Source: Planctomycetota bacterium (GTDB lineage: Bacteria > Planctomycetota > Phycisphaerae > WQYP01). From it: 44,284 bases of DNA. This document shows, piece by piece, positions 16,348 to 25,165 of this stretch. Below the pieces are notes generated by a model that had not been told where the DNA came from, made no database searches, and was given only the letters and a program-made list of their open reading frames with translations. The stretch is from assembly GCA_021780285.1 (NCBI GenBank), contig JAJXZA010000134.1:1-44284 (forward strand), in the 5' to 3' direction. The translations under genes and the position numbers were made by a program. Position 1 is the stretch's first letter, and every line of letters starts with the position of its first letter.

Positions 16348-18356
16348 TAAGCACTGTTTCATCACCAGCACGTCTTACCGTGCCGCAACGCATCCTCAAC
16401 TGGGTTGCCGGTGGGCGGTTATACCCTGGGGGCATTGGCGGAGGCTCGCGGGCGCAAAGCGGTTCGCGCGACCCGGCGGCCGGGCCTGAGCATGAAGCCG
16501 ACTACAAGCCGCTCGATTGGAAGGTTATTCGCGGCATTTTGGAATGGATGCGGCCATACTGGCGACTCTATGCGTGGACGACGGTGGTGGGCTTTCTGGT
16601 GAACTTTCTGGAAATGATTACCCCGCGGTACATGCAGCAACTCATAGATACCGACATTCCCGGCAAGGTGGCTAATCTGCAGGCGAGCCTTGCGGCCGCT
16701 GTATTGGGATATGTTCATGCGCCATGGGGGCATGAGCTTCAGCAGCTTTCAGGCCATTCGCTGGCGTATCTGAATATAGCGCTCACCATTGCGCTGTGGG
16801 CCGTCACCATGCTGCTATCGCTGCTGCTGCAGCGCTATGGCATCGCGACCACCTGCCGCATCGGCGAAAATGTACTTTTCGCCCTGCGAAAGCGCGTTTT
16901 TAATCACCTTCAGGCGCTTTCGATGAGTTACTATGATCGCACCAAATTCGGCCGAATTTTAACCCGCGGCACCAGCGATATAGATTCGATGTATCAAACC
17001 ATTGTATGGGGCATCAACACGCTGATCGGCAACGTACTTCTCATGCTGATTGCAGCGGGCATTCTGCTGCTGCTCGATTGGCGCATTGGCCTGGCTGTGC
17101 TCTGGCTTGGGCCGGTGTTGTATGTGCTTAACAACGTCTATCGCCGGCGTATTGGGGCGGCATGGCGGCGCTCGCGTGAGGGCTTTACACGCGTGAGCAC
17201 CAACCTGGCCGAAAATATTTCGGGTACGCGCGTGGTGGCGGCTTTTAACCGCCAGGACGAAAACCTGGAGGCTTTCAACAATCTTCAGGAAATGAACACC
17301 GCCAACAACCTGCAGGTGGCGGTTATCAACGGTGTGTATCAGCCGTTGTTGGGGGTTATCGGCTTTTTGGGCAAAGTCATTATTCTGCTTTTTGGCTCGT
17401 ACCTGGTGCTGCATACGGCGCTGCACGCGGCCCCGCATCCATTTACGGTCGGCAAACTTGTCGCCGCCTATATTTACTGGGATTGGTTCATGGGGCCGGT
17501 CATAAACTTCGGCAATTTTTACAACGACAGCATGATGGCCATGGCGTGTGCCGAGCGTGTGCAGGCGCTGTTGGCCCTGCAGCCGCAGGTCAAAGATATG
17601 GCCGATGCAACTGTGCTGCCGCCGCTGCGCGGCGATGTCGAGTTTGACCGCGTAAACTTCAGCTATTCACCCGATAAGCCGGTGCTGCATGATATTTCGT
17701 TCGCCGTGGCTGCCGGGCAAACCGTGGCGCTGGTGGGCCATACGGGGTGCGGAAAATCTACTATTGTGAGTTTGATCTGCCGCTTTTATCAACCGCAAAG
17801 CGGACGCATACTTGTGGATGGGCGGGACATCGCCGCGGTTACCGGCGAAAGCCTGCATAAGCAGATGGGCATTGTTTCGCAGAATAACTATTTATTCAGC
17901 GGAACCGTGCTCGACAACATTCGTTATGCCCGGCCGCAGGCCACGCGTGCCGACGTGATTGAAGCAGCCCGGCAGCTTAACAGTTACGAGGCGATAGAGC
18001 GGCTTAAAAACGGATTTGACACCGAAGTGGGTGAGCGCGGCGGATCGCTGAGCCTTGGCCAGCGGCAGCTCATTTGCTTTACGCGGGCGTTTTTGGCCAA
18101 CCCGCGCATTTTGCTGCTCGATGAAGCCACAAGTGCCGTAGACACTCATACCGAACTGCTGCTGCAGCAAGCCATCGAAAAGCTTGTGGCCAACCGCACC
18201 ACGTTTATTGTGGCCCATCGGCTAAGCACGATTGTCAATGCCAACCTGGTGCTGGTACTGGATCATGGCCGTATTATTGAAAGGGGCAGCCATCGTGAAT
18301 TGCTGGCGCTCAATGGCCGCTATGCCGCACTGTACCGGGAGTTTACGCAAACATGA
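16344..18356 (+). CDS. ABC exporter half-transporter B (degenerate signature motif)
   Basis: Second half-transporter, 670 residues. The membrane domain spans about residues 65-360, with an N-terminal extension of about 55 residues. In the nucleotide-binding domain Walker A is GHTGCGKST (K471), Walker B is canonical LLLDEATSAVD with Glu594, the H-loop is AHRLST, but the signature is LSLGQ (569-573) instead of LSGGQ. Combined with partner A, one composite site is canonical (A's LSGGQ with B's Glu594) and one is degenerate (A's Asp569 with B's LSLGQ). The 4-base ATGA overlap with A implies coupled translation and equal stoichiometry. Lipid or multidrug export is the usual function of this class. 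Confidence 0.93.
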   Translation: MISTVSSPARLTVPQRILNWVAGGRLYPGGIGGGSRAQSGSRDPAAGPEHEADYKPLDWKVIRGILEWMRPYWRLYAWTTVVGFLVNFLEMITPRYMQQLIDTDIPGKVANLQASLAAAVLGYVHAPWGHELQQLSGHSLAYLNIALTIALWAVTMLLSLLLQRYGIATTCRIGENVLFALRKRVFNHLQALSMSYYDRTKFGRILTRGTSDIDSMYQTIVWGINTLIGNVLLMLIAAGILLLLDWRIGLAVLWLGPVLYVLNNVYRRRIGAAWRRSREGFTRVSTNLAENISGTRVVAAFNRQDENLEAFNNLQEMNTANNLQVAVINGVYQPLLGVIGFLGKVIILLFGSYLVLHTALHAAPHPFTVGKLVAAYIYWDWFMGPVINFGNFYNDSMMAMACAERVQALLALQPQVKDMADATVLPPLRGDVEFDRVNFSYSPDKPVLHDISFAVAAGQTVALVGHTGCGKSTIVSLICRFYQPQSGRILVDGRDIAAVTGESLHKQMGIVSQNNYLFSGTVLDNIRYARPQATRADVIEAARQLNSYEAIERLKNGFDTEVGERGGSLSLGQRQLICFTRAFLANPRILLLDEATSAVDTHTELLLQQAIEKLVANRTTFIVAHRLSTIVNANLVLVLDHGRIIERGSHRELLALNGRYAALYREFTQT

Positions 18357-18439
18357 TACGGGCCATTGCGCCGAGTTTTAGCCCCGCCGATATGGTAAAA
18401 TCTTCAAGCTGCCAAGTCGGGGCGATACGCAAAGCGCGA

Positions 18440-18458
18440 ACCCCTGGCTTACCGGGGT
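18440..18458 (+). other. Stem-loop between the ABC exporter and mnmA
   Basis: ACCCC-(bulged T)-GG pairs with CC-GGGGT across a CTTA loop, giving 7 bp with one bulge. It has no following U tract, so it is not a standard terminator. It lies about 90 bases before the mnmA start. Confidence 0.3.
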
Positions 18459-18548
18459 AATTGCCCTGCGTGAGTGGTGCGCTGTGGCAGGCGAAGGCGG
18501 CAAGAGGCCCATTGATGCAACAAAAACTTTTGGTAAAGCGTGCCGACA

Positions 18549-19724
18549 ATGTCCAATAAAAAAACAGTCGTGGTTGCCATGTCGGGCGGGGTAGATTCTT
18601 CCGTGGCGGCGGCGCTTTTGCAGCGCCAGGGCTATAACTGCATTGGTGTATTCATGCGACTCGGCGGCGAACTGGGCGGACAGACTCTATCAGAACAGCC
18701 GGAGCTGGTGGCCTGCTCTCCGCAGAAGGCTAAAGCAGCCAAGGCGCATCATCAAGGGTGTTGTTCCACCGGTGATGCCGCTGACGCCCGCTATGTTGCC
18801 GGGCTGCTTAACATTCCATTCTATGCGCTAAACTTTCAGAACGATTTTGGCCGCATCATTGATTATTTTGTCGGCGAGTACAATCGCGGTCGCACGCCCA
18901 ACCCGTGCGTGCGGTGCAACGAGTACCTGAAGTTCGGGAAATTGGCCCAGTACGCGCGTGCCGTCGGGGCCGACTATGTCGCCACCGGCCACTATGCCCG
19001 CATCGTGCACGATGCCGTCGGCGGGCCGCAAATATTGCGCGGCATAGACAGCGCCAAAGACCAGAGCTATGTACTTTTTGGCGTGCCCCCGACGGAACTG
19101 CCGCGTATGCTGCTGCCCATCGGTGATTATCCAAAGTCAGAGGTGCGGGCCATGGCTCGCGAACTGGGGCTGCCCGTTTTCGACAAGCCTGACTCGCAGG
19201 AAATATGCTTCGTGCCCGACAACGACTATTTTGGGTTAGTTAAGCGAAAGTCGCCGCAAACCGTGCGGGCCGGCGATATTGTGGATGGCTCGGGCAATGT
19301 GGTGGGGCGGCATGAAGGGCATCAGGGCTTTACCCTGGGGCAGCGGCGGGGGGTGGGCGTCGCGTTTGGCTACCCCATTTATGTGACCAACATTGATGCC
19401 GGCGCTAACACGGTGCAGGTAGGCCCTCGCGATGAGTTGCTGCATCGGCGGCTCCTGGCGCGCGAAGTTAACTGGCTGGCCCCCCATGCCGACGGCCCCA
19501 TCGCGTGTACGGCCAAGGTGCGATACAACTCCCCGGCGCAGCCGGCGCGAGCTTATCTGAACGGTTCGGATGAACTCATGGTGGAATTTGATCAACCGGT
19601 TGCGGCGATCACGCCGGGGCAGGCCGTGGCGTGTTACGACGGAGATCGCCTGTTGGGCGGTGCCTGGATTGACCGTATTTGCGACGAGGCGCCCGCAGCA
19701 GAAAAGGCGGAAGCGGCCTCGTGA
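18549..19724 (+). CDS. mnmA: tRNA-specific 2-thiouridylase (MnmA)
   Basis: Cytosolic enzyme that uses ATP and a relayed persulfide to make 2-thiouridine at the wobble position of Glu, Gln and Lys tRNAs. The 391-residue product shows the PP-loop SGGVDSSVAAALL at the N terminus, NPCVRCNEYLKFG with catalytic Cys120, GHYARI, DQSYVLF and the second catalytic cysteine in DSQEICFV (Cys220). A segment around residues 45-75 (GCCSTGDAADARYVA) is longer than in E. coli. ATG 18549 is preferred over the in-frame GTG 18540 because MSNKKTVVVAMSGG fits the family start. Its stop overlaps the next gene's GTG start, suggesting coupling. Confidence 0.96.
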   Translation: MSNKKTVVVAMSGGVDSSVAAALLQRQGYNCIGVFMRLGGELGGQTLSEQPELVACSPQKAKAAKAHHQGCCSTGDAADARYVAGLLNIPFYALNFQNDFGRIIDYFVGEYNRGRTPNPCVRCNEYLKFGKLAQYARAVGADYVATGHYARIVHDAVGGPQILRGIDSAKDQSYVLFGVPPTELPRMLLPIGDYPKSEVRAMARELGLPVFDKPDSQEICFVPDNDYFGLVKRKSPQTVRAGDIVDGSGNVVGRHEGHQGFTLGQRRGVGVAFGYPIYVTNIDAGANTVQVGPRDELLHRRLLAREVNWLAPHADGPIACTAKVRYNSPAQPARAYLNGSDELMVEFDQPVAAITPGQAVACYDGDRLLGGAWIDRICDEAPAAEKAEAAS

Positions 19725-20662
19725 CGTTCACCCTTGCATCGCCTGAAACTGTTAACAGCATTAGTATTGTGCATGCCGGGGCGCTCGGCGATACGCTGCT
19801 GCTGTGTCCGCTCTTGCGGGGCATAGCCAAGAGGTTTCCGCAGGCGCGGCGGCACGTCGTAACCCGCAGCGAGTTTGGTCGGTTATTGGTTTACCTGCAG
19901 TTGGCCGAAGACTTTGCCAATGGCGATGCGCCCGAGGCAACGGCGCTTTTTGCTGCTGGTGCATTGGAGTACGCACCGCGCCGTCCAACCTGGCTGAATT
20001 GCGATGTGCTCATCAGTATGGTCGGCAGCGGCAGCGATGCCTGGGCGGAAAATGTCCGTGCGATCTACAAAAGTGACAGTATATTATTTGTAAACCAGCG
20101 CCCGCCATCAAACTGGCAAGGGCACGCAGTTGAGTTTCTGCAGGCCCAACTGCAGCCGCTGGATATACCCACGGTTGCCGCTGTGCCGCAGTTTAATATC
20201 AATGGCCCTGTGCTGCTGCACCCAGGCAGCGGAGGGCGGGCGAAGTGTTGGCCTGCGGAACGATTTTTAACCCTGGCACACAGGCTCGCATCCGCTGATA
20301 TTGCCGTTGAAATTATTTTAGGCGAAGTGGAATTGGATCGTTGGCCTTGCGGGGATATTGCCGCGTTTACCGCTGCTTTTGCGGTGCATCTGCATCCGTC
20401 TTTATGCGAATTAGCCGACAGGCTGGCTGCGGCGCGCGCCTACATCGGCAACGACAGCGGTGTAAGCCATCTTGCCGGCGAAATGGGCATACCGTCACTG
20501 GTGCTCTTTGGCCCAAGCCCGGCAAATGTATGGCGTCCGCTGGGGCCGCAGGTGCAGGTTGCGCAAGCGCCTGCGGGCGATTGGGCCGCGCTTTCCGTGG
20601 CCGAGGTGCAGGCGCGCGTGCAACGCCTGCTGGCAAAGGCTGGCACCAGGACCGCCATGTAA
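19721..20662 (+). CDS. Glycosyltransferase family 9 (heptosyltransferase-like)
   Basis: GT9/GT-B fold transferase of 313 residues, related to ADP-heptose:LPS heptosyltransferases. It shows the N-terminal VHAGALGDTLLLCPLLRGI, the mid-protein HPGSGGRAKCWPAERF that binds the nucleotide-sugar phosphate, and the C-terminal YIGNDSGVSHLAGEMGIPSLVLFGP. These enzymes add sugars to lipopolysaccharide or other surface glycans at the cytoplasmic face. Start GTG 19721 sits in GTGA with the mnmA stop, so the two genes are probably cotranscribed although functionally unrelated. The frame is open further upstream inside mnmA. The actual sugar donor is uncertain. Confidence 0.88.
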   Translation: MTFTLASPETVNSISIVHAGALGDTLLLCPLLRGIAKRFPQARRHVVTRSEFGRLLVYLQLAEDFANGDAPEATALFAAGALEYAPRRPTWLNCDVLISMVGSGSDAWAENVRAIYKSDSILFVNQRPPSNWQGHAVEFLQAQLQPLDIPTVAAVPQFNINGPVLLHPGSGGRAKCWPAERFLTLAHRLASADIAVEIILGEVELDRWPCGDIAAFTAAFAVHLHPSLCELADRLAAARAYIGNDSGVSHLAGEMGIPSLVLFGPSPANVWRPLGPQVQVAQAPAGDWAALSVAEVQARVQRLLAKAGTRTAM

Positions 20663-20850
20663 GCATTGCCAAAGCCTTTCAGCCGGATATCCGCCGTTTT
20701 ATAGGCCATTTTCAATATTTTCGCCGCTATTTTTTGAAAATAATCGCCAATTTTGTTGCTTGTCGCCGGTATGCTTGTGTTATACTTGTATAAGCGGCCG
20801 ATGAACCATTGGCAAAGCGGGGTGTTAATTTGCTGGTGCGTGAGGTTGAT

Positions 20851-21561
20851 ATGCGTGCGAAACTCACAGTTGGTAAGGGTAGTCGGGGTGGTTTTACCAT
20901 CATCGAAATGCTGGTGGTGATTCTGGTAATCGTGGTGCTCATTGCCATTGTATTGGCCGTGGGTGAGCAGGTACGCGTAAAGGCCAGGTTGGCGGTTACG
21001 CATACCGAACTGCGCAACCTGCAGGCGGCGCTGCTGCAGTTGCATCATCAGACGAATACGTACCCGGTGGATATGGCGCACTTTTTGGTGGCGTACCAGC
21101 AGATGCACGCCTACGCGATTACCGGTGGAAGCATCTGGCAGCAACATCCCAACATCATAACGCAGTTGCCTGCAACCGCGACGGTGATGGGCCAGATTCC
21201 GCCGCCTGGAGGCGTCTCTGGCCAGTTTACCGGCGTGGTTGAAGTGCTTGATGGTTTTGGCAATCCCATTCAATACATGCCGCCGACTCAGCCAAGTATC
21301 TCGAACGCTTTTTATCCGGTATCGGGTCAATCTTATACAGTGGACTCCACGACGATAATGCCGTTGCCACTACCACCACCCGCCCCACCCATTCCGCCAG
21401 TATATGTGCCCAGTGGGATAACCTCGGTAAGCAATGCCGTGCCCGCAGCCGCGCCTCATGCTCCCTATTTTTACAGTTTTGGGGTAGATGGTCCGGCGGG
21501 CGCTATCGCCAACATCAACAACAGCCCGACAGCGCAGTACATCTACTCCTACGAGCCATAA
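20851..21561 (+). CDS. Type IV prepilin-like / pseudopilin protein
   Basis: Exported protein of 236 residues with a class III (prepilin) leader: the basic stretch MRAKLTVGKGSRGG, then FTIIEMLVVILVIVVLIAIVL, with cleavage expected between Gly14 and Phe15 and the conserved Glu at mature position +5. The mature part has one N-terminal helix, a region with TELRNLQAALLQLHHQTNTYP typical of type II secretion G-like pseudopilins, a Pro-rich stretch (PLPPPAPPIPPVYVP, about 185-200) and a C-terminal YFYSFGVDGP segment. ATG 20851 follows TGAGGT. It is a single-gene unit with no pilus or secretion machinery nearby, as is common for the many scattered prepilin genes of Planctomycetota. Confidence 0.85.
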   Translation: MRAKLTVGKGSRGGFTIIEMLVVILVIVVLIAIVLAVGEQVRVKARLAVTHTELRNLQAALLQLHHQTNTYPVDMAHFLVAYQQMHAYAITGGSIWQQHPNIITQLPATATVMGQIPPPGGVSGQFTGVVEVLDGFGNPIQYMPPTQPSISNAFYPVSGQSYTVDSTTIMPLPLPPPAPPIPPVYVPSGITSVSNAVPAAAPHAPYFYSFGVDGPAGAIANINNSPTAQYIYSYEP

Positions 21562-21587
21562 GATCGGTTTCCGTTGTATCGCGTCAG

Positions 21588-21622
21588 CTTGTGCGCACAA
21601 GGTGGGGGCGGCTTGCACAAGC
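21588..21622. repeat. Overlapping palindromes between prepilin gene and sppA
   Basis: A 14-bp perfect palindrome, CTTGTGCGCACAAG, occupies 21588-21601. The GCTTGTGC beginning one base earlier (21587-21594) is also the exact reverse complement of GCACAAGC at 21615-21622. Two alternative stems are therefore possible. It could be an operator pair or a terminator-like structure after the prepilin gene; no U tract follows. Confidence 0.4.
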
Positions 21623-21749
21623 CTATCGCCTGCTGCTAATCTTTAGTTCTTACTGATGGCGTTTATCCTGGTTCGCTGAACCCGCCGCCGGTCAGGTGCT
21701 TGATGCCAGCATGGCAGCAAGACTCGTCAACTTTTTTCGAGGTAGCAGC

Positions 21750-23555
21750 ATGGGTAACATCCGCCGAGTAATTTCACAAGTTGTATCCATGGCATTGCCG
21801 CTGGCTGGCCTGCTGGCGTTTGGGCCTACGGCCACCGCCGCCGCACCTAAGCAGGTTGCCGAGCTTACTCTTAGGGGGGCGCTGGCCAATTACCCCAGCG
21901 GCTTCTCGCTGACGCTTTCGTCGCTGCTATCCGGCGGGCAGCAGCGGCCATCGTCGCTGACGGGGTTGATTCATCGGCTTACCGCTGCCGAACACGACCC
22001 GCAACTCGCGGGCGTCTTTTTAAATTTACGCTCGTTTTCGTTGAACCTGACGCAGGAGCAGGAACTCGGCAATCTGCTCGATACGCTTAAAACCCATGGC
22101 AAACAAGTGGCGGTTTACGCAAGCGATTTTGACACCAACACCTACTTGCTCGCCTGCCATGCAGATACCGTGCTGATGCCGCCGCATGGCAACGTATTTT
22201 TACCGGGCGTGCAGTTGCAGCTTATGTTTTTTAAAGGGCTGTTGGATAAGCTGCACGTGCAGGCCGACATGGTTCAGATCGGCAAATTCAAAGGTGCTGA
22301 AGAGCCTTTTACGCGCCAGCAGGCAAGCAAGGCCTTTGCGTCACAGGTGCAGGGGCTTATTCAGGGTTGGTATGGGCAAATTGTCAGCACCATTGTGCAT
22401 CATCGGCCTGCACTGACTGCGGCCAAAGTTAAAGCCGCCATAGATCAAGGGTGGTTTGATGGTGTTGCCGCCAAAAAAATGGGCCTGGTGGATGTGCTGG
22501 TAAACCCGCAGCAGGCGGGCAAGTATGTGCAGGCGCATTTTGCAGGCGGCTGCACGCTGCTGACTGATTATGCCGGGCCGAAAAAGGCCAAGGTTGATTT
22601 GAGCAGCCCTTTTGCGCTATTTCAGTTATTGGGTTCGCCGCCGCGGCATCGTGTGACCCACACGCCGGCGGTCGCCGTTATCTTTGCGGATGGCGTTATT
22701 TCCGATGATTCAGCCGACTCCATGGCAGATGACCAGGGCGTAACTCCCGCCCGTATAGAACGCAATGTAAAGGCCGCTTTGGCCAATCCACGCATTAAGG
22801 CCATTGTGCTGCGGATAGATTCGCCCGGCGGCTCTGCCGAAGCCAGCGAAGATATCTGGCAAATACTACATGCGGCTGGTAAAGAAAAGCCGCTGTTGGT
22901 TTCGATGGGTAGCGAAGCGGCCAGCGGCGGCTACTACATTGCCACCGCGGGCGAAAGCATAACGGCCGATCCCGCGACTATCACCGGCTCGATTGGGGTG
23001 GTGGGGGGCAAAGTGGTGATGCAGGGCCTGTTTAATATGGTCGGTCTTAAGCTGCAAACATTTGCCAAGGGCGAGCACGCAGACCTTTTTAACAGTACGC
23101 AGCCCTTCACACCGGCCGAGCGGCAATATGTGGAGCAGCTTATGCGCCAAACATACCATTTATTTACGCGGCGCGTGCTTGAGGGCCGCGGAAAAAAAAT
23201 CGCCGACATCAGTGCTGTTGCCCGTGGGCGGCTTTTTACCGGCACCGCGGCCATCAAAGCCGGTCTGGTAGACAACGCCGGTTCTCTGCAGGATGTTATT
23301 GCCATGGCCGCCCGACAGGAGCATTTGCCGGCGCATTATGATCTGGTTATTTACCCCAAAGCCAAGAGCCTGGTGGAGTTGCTGCGCGAGCGGTTTAATG
23401 TGGAATCGAGCCTGCCGGCGGGGCTGCAGGCGGTGTTTGCCGGGCTGCCTCGGCAGTACCGCAGCGCGGCCGACGAAATGCTGCAGATGCTGCACCTGAT
23501 GCGCCAAGACCGCGTGCTGCTGGCACTGCCGGTTGGGATTATTCAAAGCAAATAG
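21750..23555 (+). CDS. sppA: Signal peptide peptidase SppA, long (67K) type
   Basis: Membrane-associated serine protease (S49) that degrades cleaved signal peptides, 601 residues, two tandem S49 domains. An N-terminal hydrophobic segment (about 12-35) acts as signal/anchor. The catalytic lysine lies in the N-domain motif GKFKGAEEPF (K181) and the nucleophile serine in the C-domain motif SEAASGGYYIA (S392), the Lys/Ser dyad split of long SppA. The C-domain also shows VLRIDSPGGSAEASEDIW. I chose ATG 21750 because GAGGT lies 6 bases upstream; earlier in-frame starts at 21711 and GTG 21696 are possible. It is monocistronic, converging on the ribosomal operon. Confidence 0.94.
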   Translation: MGNIRRVISQVVSMALPLAGLLAFGPTATAAAPKQVAELTLRGALANYPSGFSLTLSSLLSGGQQRPSSLTGLIHRLTAAEHDPQLAGVFLNLRSFSLNLTQEQELGNLLDTLKTHGKQVAVYASDFDTNTYLLACHADTVLMPPHGNVFLPGVQLQLMFFKGLLDKLHVQADMVQIGKFKGAEEPFTRQQASKAFASQVQGLIQGWYGQIVSTIVHHRPALTAAKVKAAIDQGWFDGVAAKKMGLVDVLVNPQQAGKYVQAHFAGGCTLLTDYAGPKKAKVDLSSPFALFQLLGSPPRHRVTHTPAVAVIFADGVISDDSADSMADDQGVTPARIERNVKAALANPRIKAIVLRIDSPGGSAEASEDIWQILHAAGKEKPLLVSMGSEAASGGYYIATAGESITADPATITGSIGVVGGKVVMQGLFNMVGLKLQTFAKGEHADLFNSTQPFTPAERQYVEQLMRQTYHLFTRRVLEGRGKKIADISAVARGRLFTGTAAIKAGLVDNAGSLQDVIAMAARQEHLPAHYDLVIYPKAKSLVELLRERFNVESSLPAGLQAVFAGLPRQYRSAADEMLQMLHLMRQDRVLLALPVGIIQSK

Positions 23556-23759
23556 CGCGGCCAGTTCACAACCACTCCCGATCGCGCCGTATGGTCAGAG
23601 CTGCAAAGGTTCGGGCGTAACACGCGTAACGCCCTCACCTTAGTGGTTGCGGGCTTCCAGCCTGCTTGACCGGCCGTTTGTGACGAGCTACACAACAGCA
23701 TGCGGCCAAGACTGCGGCCGCACGGCGGCACGGTCGTTAATCGCCCGATACCACCGCGC

Positions 23760-23790
23760 AAAAAATACCCGCCCGGCATGCGGGGCGGGT
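23760..23790 (-). terminator. Rho-independent terminator of the rpsP-trmD-rplS operon
   Basis: ACCCGCCC (23767-23774) and GGGCGGGT (23783-23790) form an 8-bp perfect stem with an 8-base loop. Read on the minus strand it is followed by ATTTTTT. It lies 50 bases past the rplS stop. This is the clearest intrinsic terminator in the window. Confidence 0.85.
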
Positions 23791-23839
23791 AGAAACTATA
23801 TCATGAACCAATGCGTCGTTGACGGCCATGAAGCCGCGC

Positions 23840-24274
23840 TTAAGCTAACGCCGGTTGGGTGGCTTGAGCTTCTGTTTTGGCTTTCGTCGCGCCGGCTGCC
23901 GGGGCGGGAGCATCCGATGGAATAATCGGAGCGCCTTCCTTCAGGCGGGTGGCCTTACCCGACAGGTCGCGCAGGTAGTACAACTTGGCGCGGCGGACCT
24001 TGCTCTGACGCTTTACCTCAAGCTTTTCAATTTTGGGCGAGTGCACCGGAAAAATACGCTCCACCCCTTCGTTGTTTACAATGCGCCGCACCGTAAAGGT
24101 TGAATTGATGCCTTCGCCCTTACGGCTGATAACGGTGCCCGAAAACACCTGAATACGCTCTTTGTCGCCCTCGACGATGCGGCAATGTACGTCCACAAGG
24201 TCGCCAACTGAAAACTGCGGCGGGGTCGCCTTAAGGTGCTTTGATTCTACATGGCTCAAAAGTGCGTTCTTCAT
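23840..24274 (-). CDS. rplS: 50S ribosomal protein L19
   Basis: Ribosomal large-subunit protein at the 30S-50S interface. The family core is clear: VGDLVDVHCRIVEGDKERIQVFSGTVISRKGEG, then FTVRRIVNNEGVERIFPVHSPKIEKLEVKR and the C-terminal VRRAKLYYLRDLSGKATRLKE. The 144-residue product exceeds the usual ~115 because of an Ala/Pro/Thr-rich tail after about residue 120. It follows trmD after 110 bases that contain two stem-loops. Start ATG 24274 is well supported by the conserved N terminus. Confidence 0.97.
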   Translation of the reverse strand: MKNALLSHVESKHLKATPPQFSVGDLVDVHCRIVEGDKERIQVFSGTVISRKGEGINSTFTVRRIVNNEGVERIFPVHSPKIEKLEVKRQSKVRRAKLYYLRDLSGKATRLKEGAPIIPSDAPAPAAGATKAKTEAQATQPALA

Positions 24275-24360
24275 AAATGCTCCAAATAGTTACGTTGTTT
24301 GTTGTGTCTTTAACTTCCTGCCGCCGCAGCGGCGGTTGTACATCCTCTTTTACCGTAACA

Positions 24361-24403
24361 CGCGGCAAGCCGCGGGCTACACTGCTTAAGCCTGCGGCTT
24401 AAG
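24361..24403 (-). other. Two tandem stem-loops at the trmD-rplS junction
   Basis: CTTAAGCC-TGC-GGCTTAAG (24385-24403) is a perfect 8-bp stem that contains the trmD stop codon. CGCGGC-AA-GCCGCG (24361-24374) is a second perfect 6-bp stem just after it. Neither has a U tract. Such structures between a low-abundance modification enzyme and an abundant ribosomal protein may set differential expression by mRNA processing; that role is inference. Confidence 0.5.
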
Positions 24404-25090
24404 TAAATCCGGCCGTCGGGCCGCTGTTTTTCGCCGCGACTCCGCAGCTCGCCACTTTTCTATCGCGGCATGGTCGCCGGAGAGCAAAATCTCCGGTACA
24501 GCCAAGCCCGCAAACTCCCGCGGGCGCGTATACTGCGGGTACTCCAACCCGCCGGCGATGGCGCCATCGTTCGCCGCAAACGATTCTCCCGCAGCACTGT
24601 GCTCGTGGCCGAGTGCCCCCGCCAGCAGGCGAACCACTGCATCGGTTACGGCCATGGCGGGAATTTCACCCCCCGAGAGCACATAGTCGCCTATGCTGAC
24701 CTGCAGCGGATCTAGCAGCGTTATGAGCCGCTCGTCAAACCCCTCGTAGTGCCCGGCCATCAGCAGCAATCTGGGCTTGGCGGCCAATTCCGCGGCCATG
24801 GCCTGATTAAACTGCCTCCCTTGGGGGCAAAGCATCACCCGTGTTGCGGCCAGGGAACTTTGCTGTTCGATGGCGCTAACCGCATCAAAAAGCGGTTGGC
24901 ACATCAGCACCATACCCGGCCCGCCGCCATAGGGGCGGTCGTCTACTTTGCGGTGCGGGTCGCGGCTGTAATTGCGCAGTTGATGGAGGTGGTATTCCAC
25001 CACACCGGCTTGTGCCGCCCGCTTGAGAATGCTGCCGCCGAGTACCGCGGCAAACATCTCTGGGAACAGCGTCAAAATATCAATTCGCAT
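24386..25090 (-). CDS. trmD: tRNA (guanine-N1)-methyltransferase (TrmD)
   Basis: SPOUT-class methyltransferase that makes m1G37 in tRNAs and so prevents frameshifting. The 234-residue product starts MRIDILTLFPEMF and shows DRPYGGGPGMVL, CPQGRQFNQ, LLMAGHYEGFDERL and the knot segment SIGDYVLSGGEIPAM, all diagnostic. ATG 25090 fits the family start; a TTG five codons upstream is in frame. It sits 75 bases after rpsP. In many bacteria rimM lies between them; it is absent here. Confidence 0.97.
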   Translation of the reverse strand: MRIDILTLFPEMFAAVLGGSILKRAAQAGVVEYHLHQLRNYSRDPHRKVDDRPYGGGPGMVLMCQPLFDAVSAIEQQSSLAATRVMLCPQGRQFNQAMAAELAAKPRLLLMAGHYEGFDERLITLLDPLQVSIGDYVLSGGEIPAMAVTDAVVRLLAGALGHEHSAAGESFAANDGAIAGGLEYPQYTRPREFAGLAVPEILLSGDHAAIEKWRAAESRRKTAARRPDLLKPQA

Positions 25091-25165
25091 ATTTGCCGCT
25101 GCCAATTTATTTGCTGTCCTGATCTCCTTGCGCGTCGTGGTTGCCCAAGGCGTCGCTGCAGCGAT

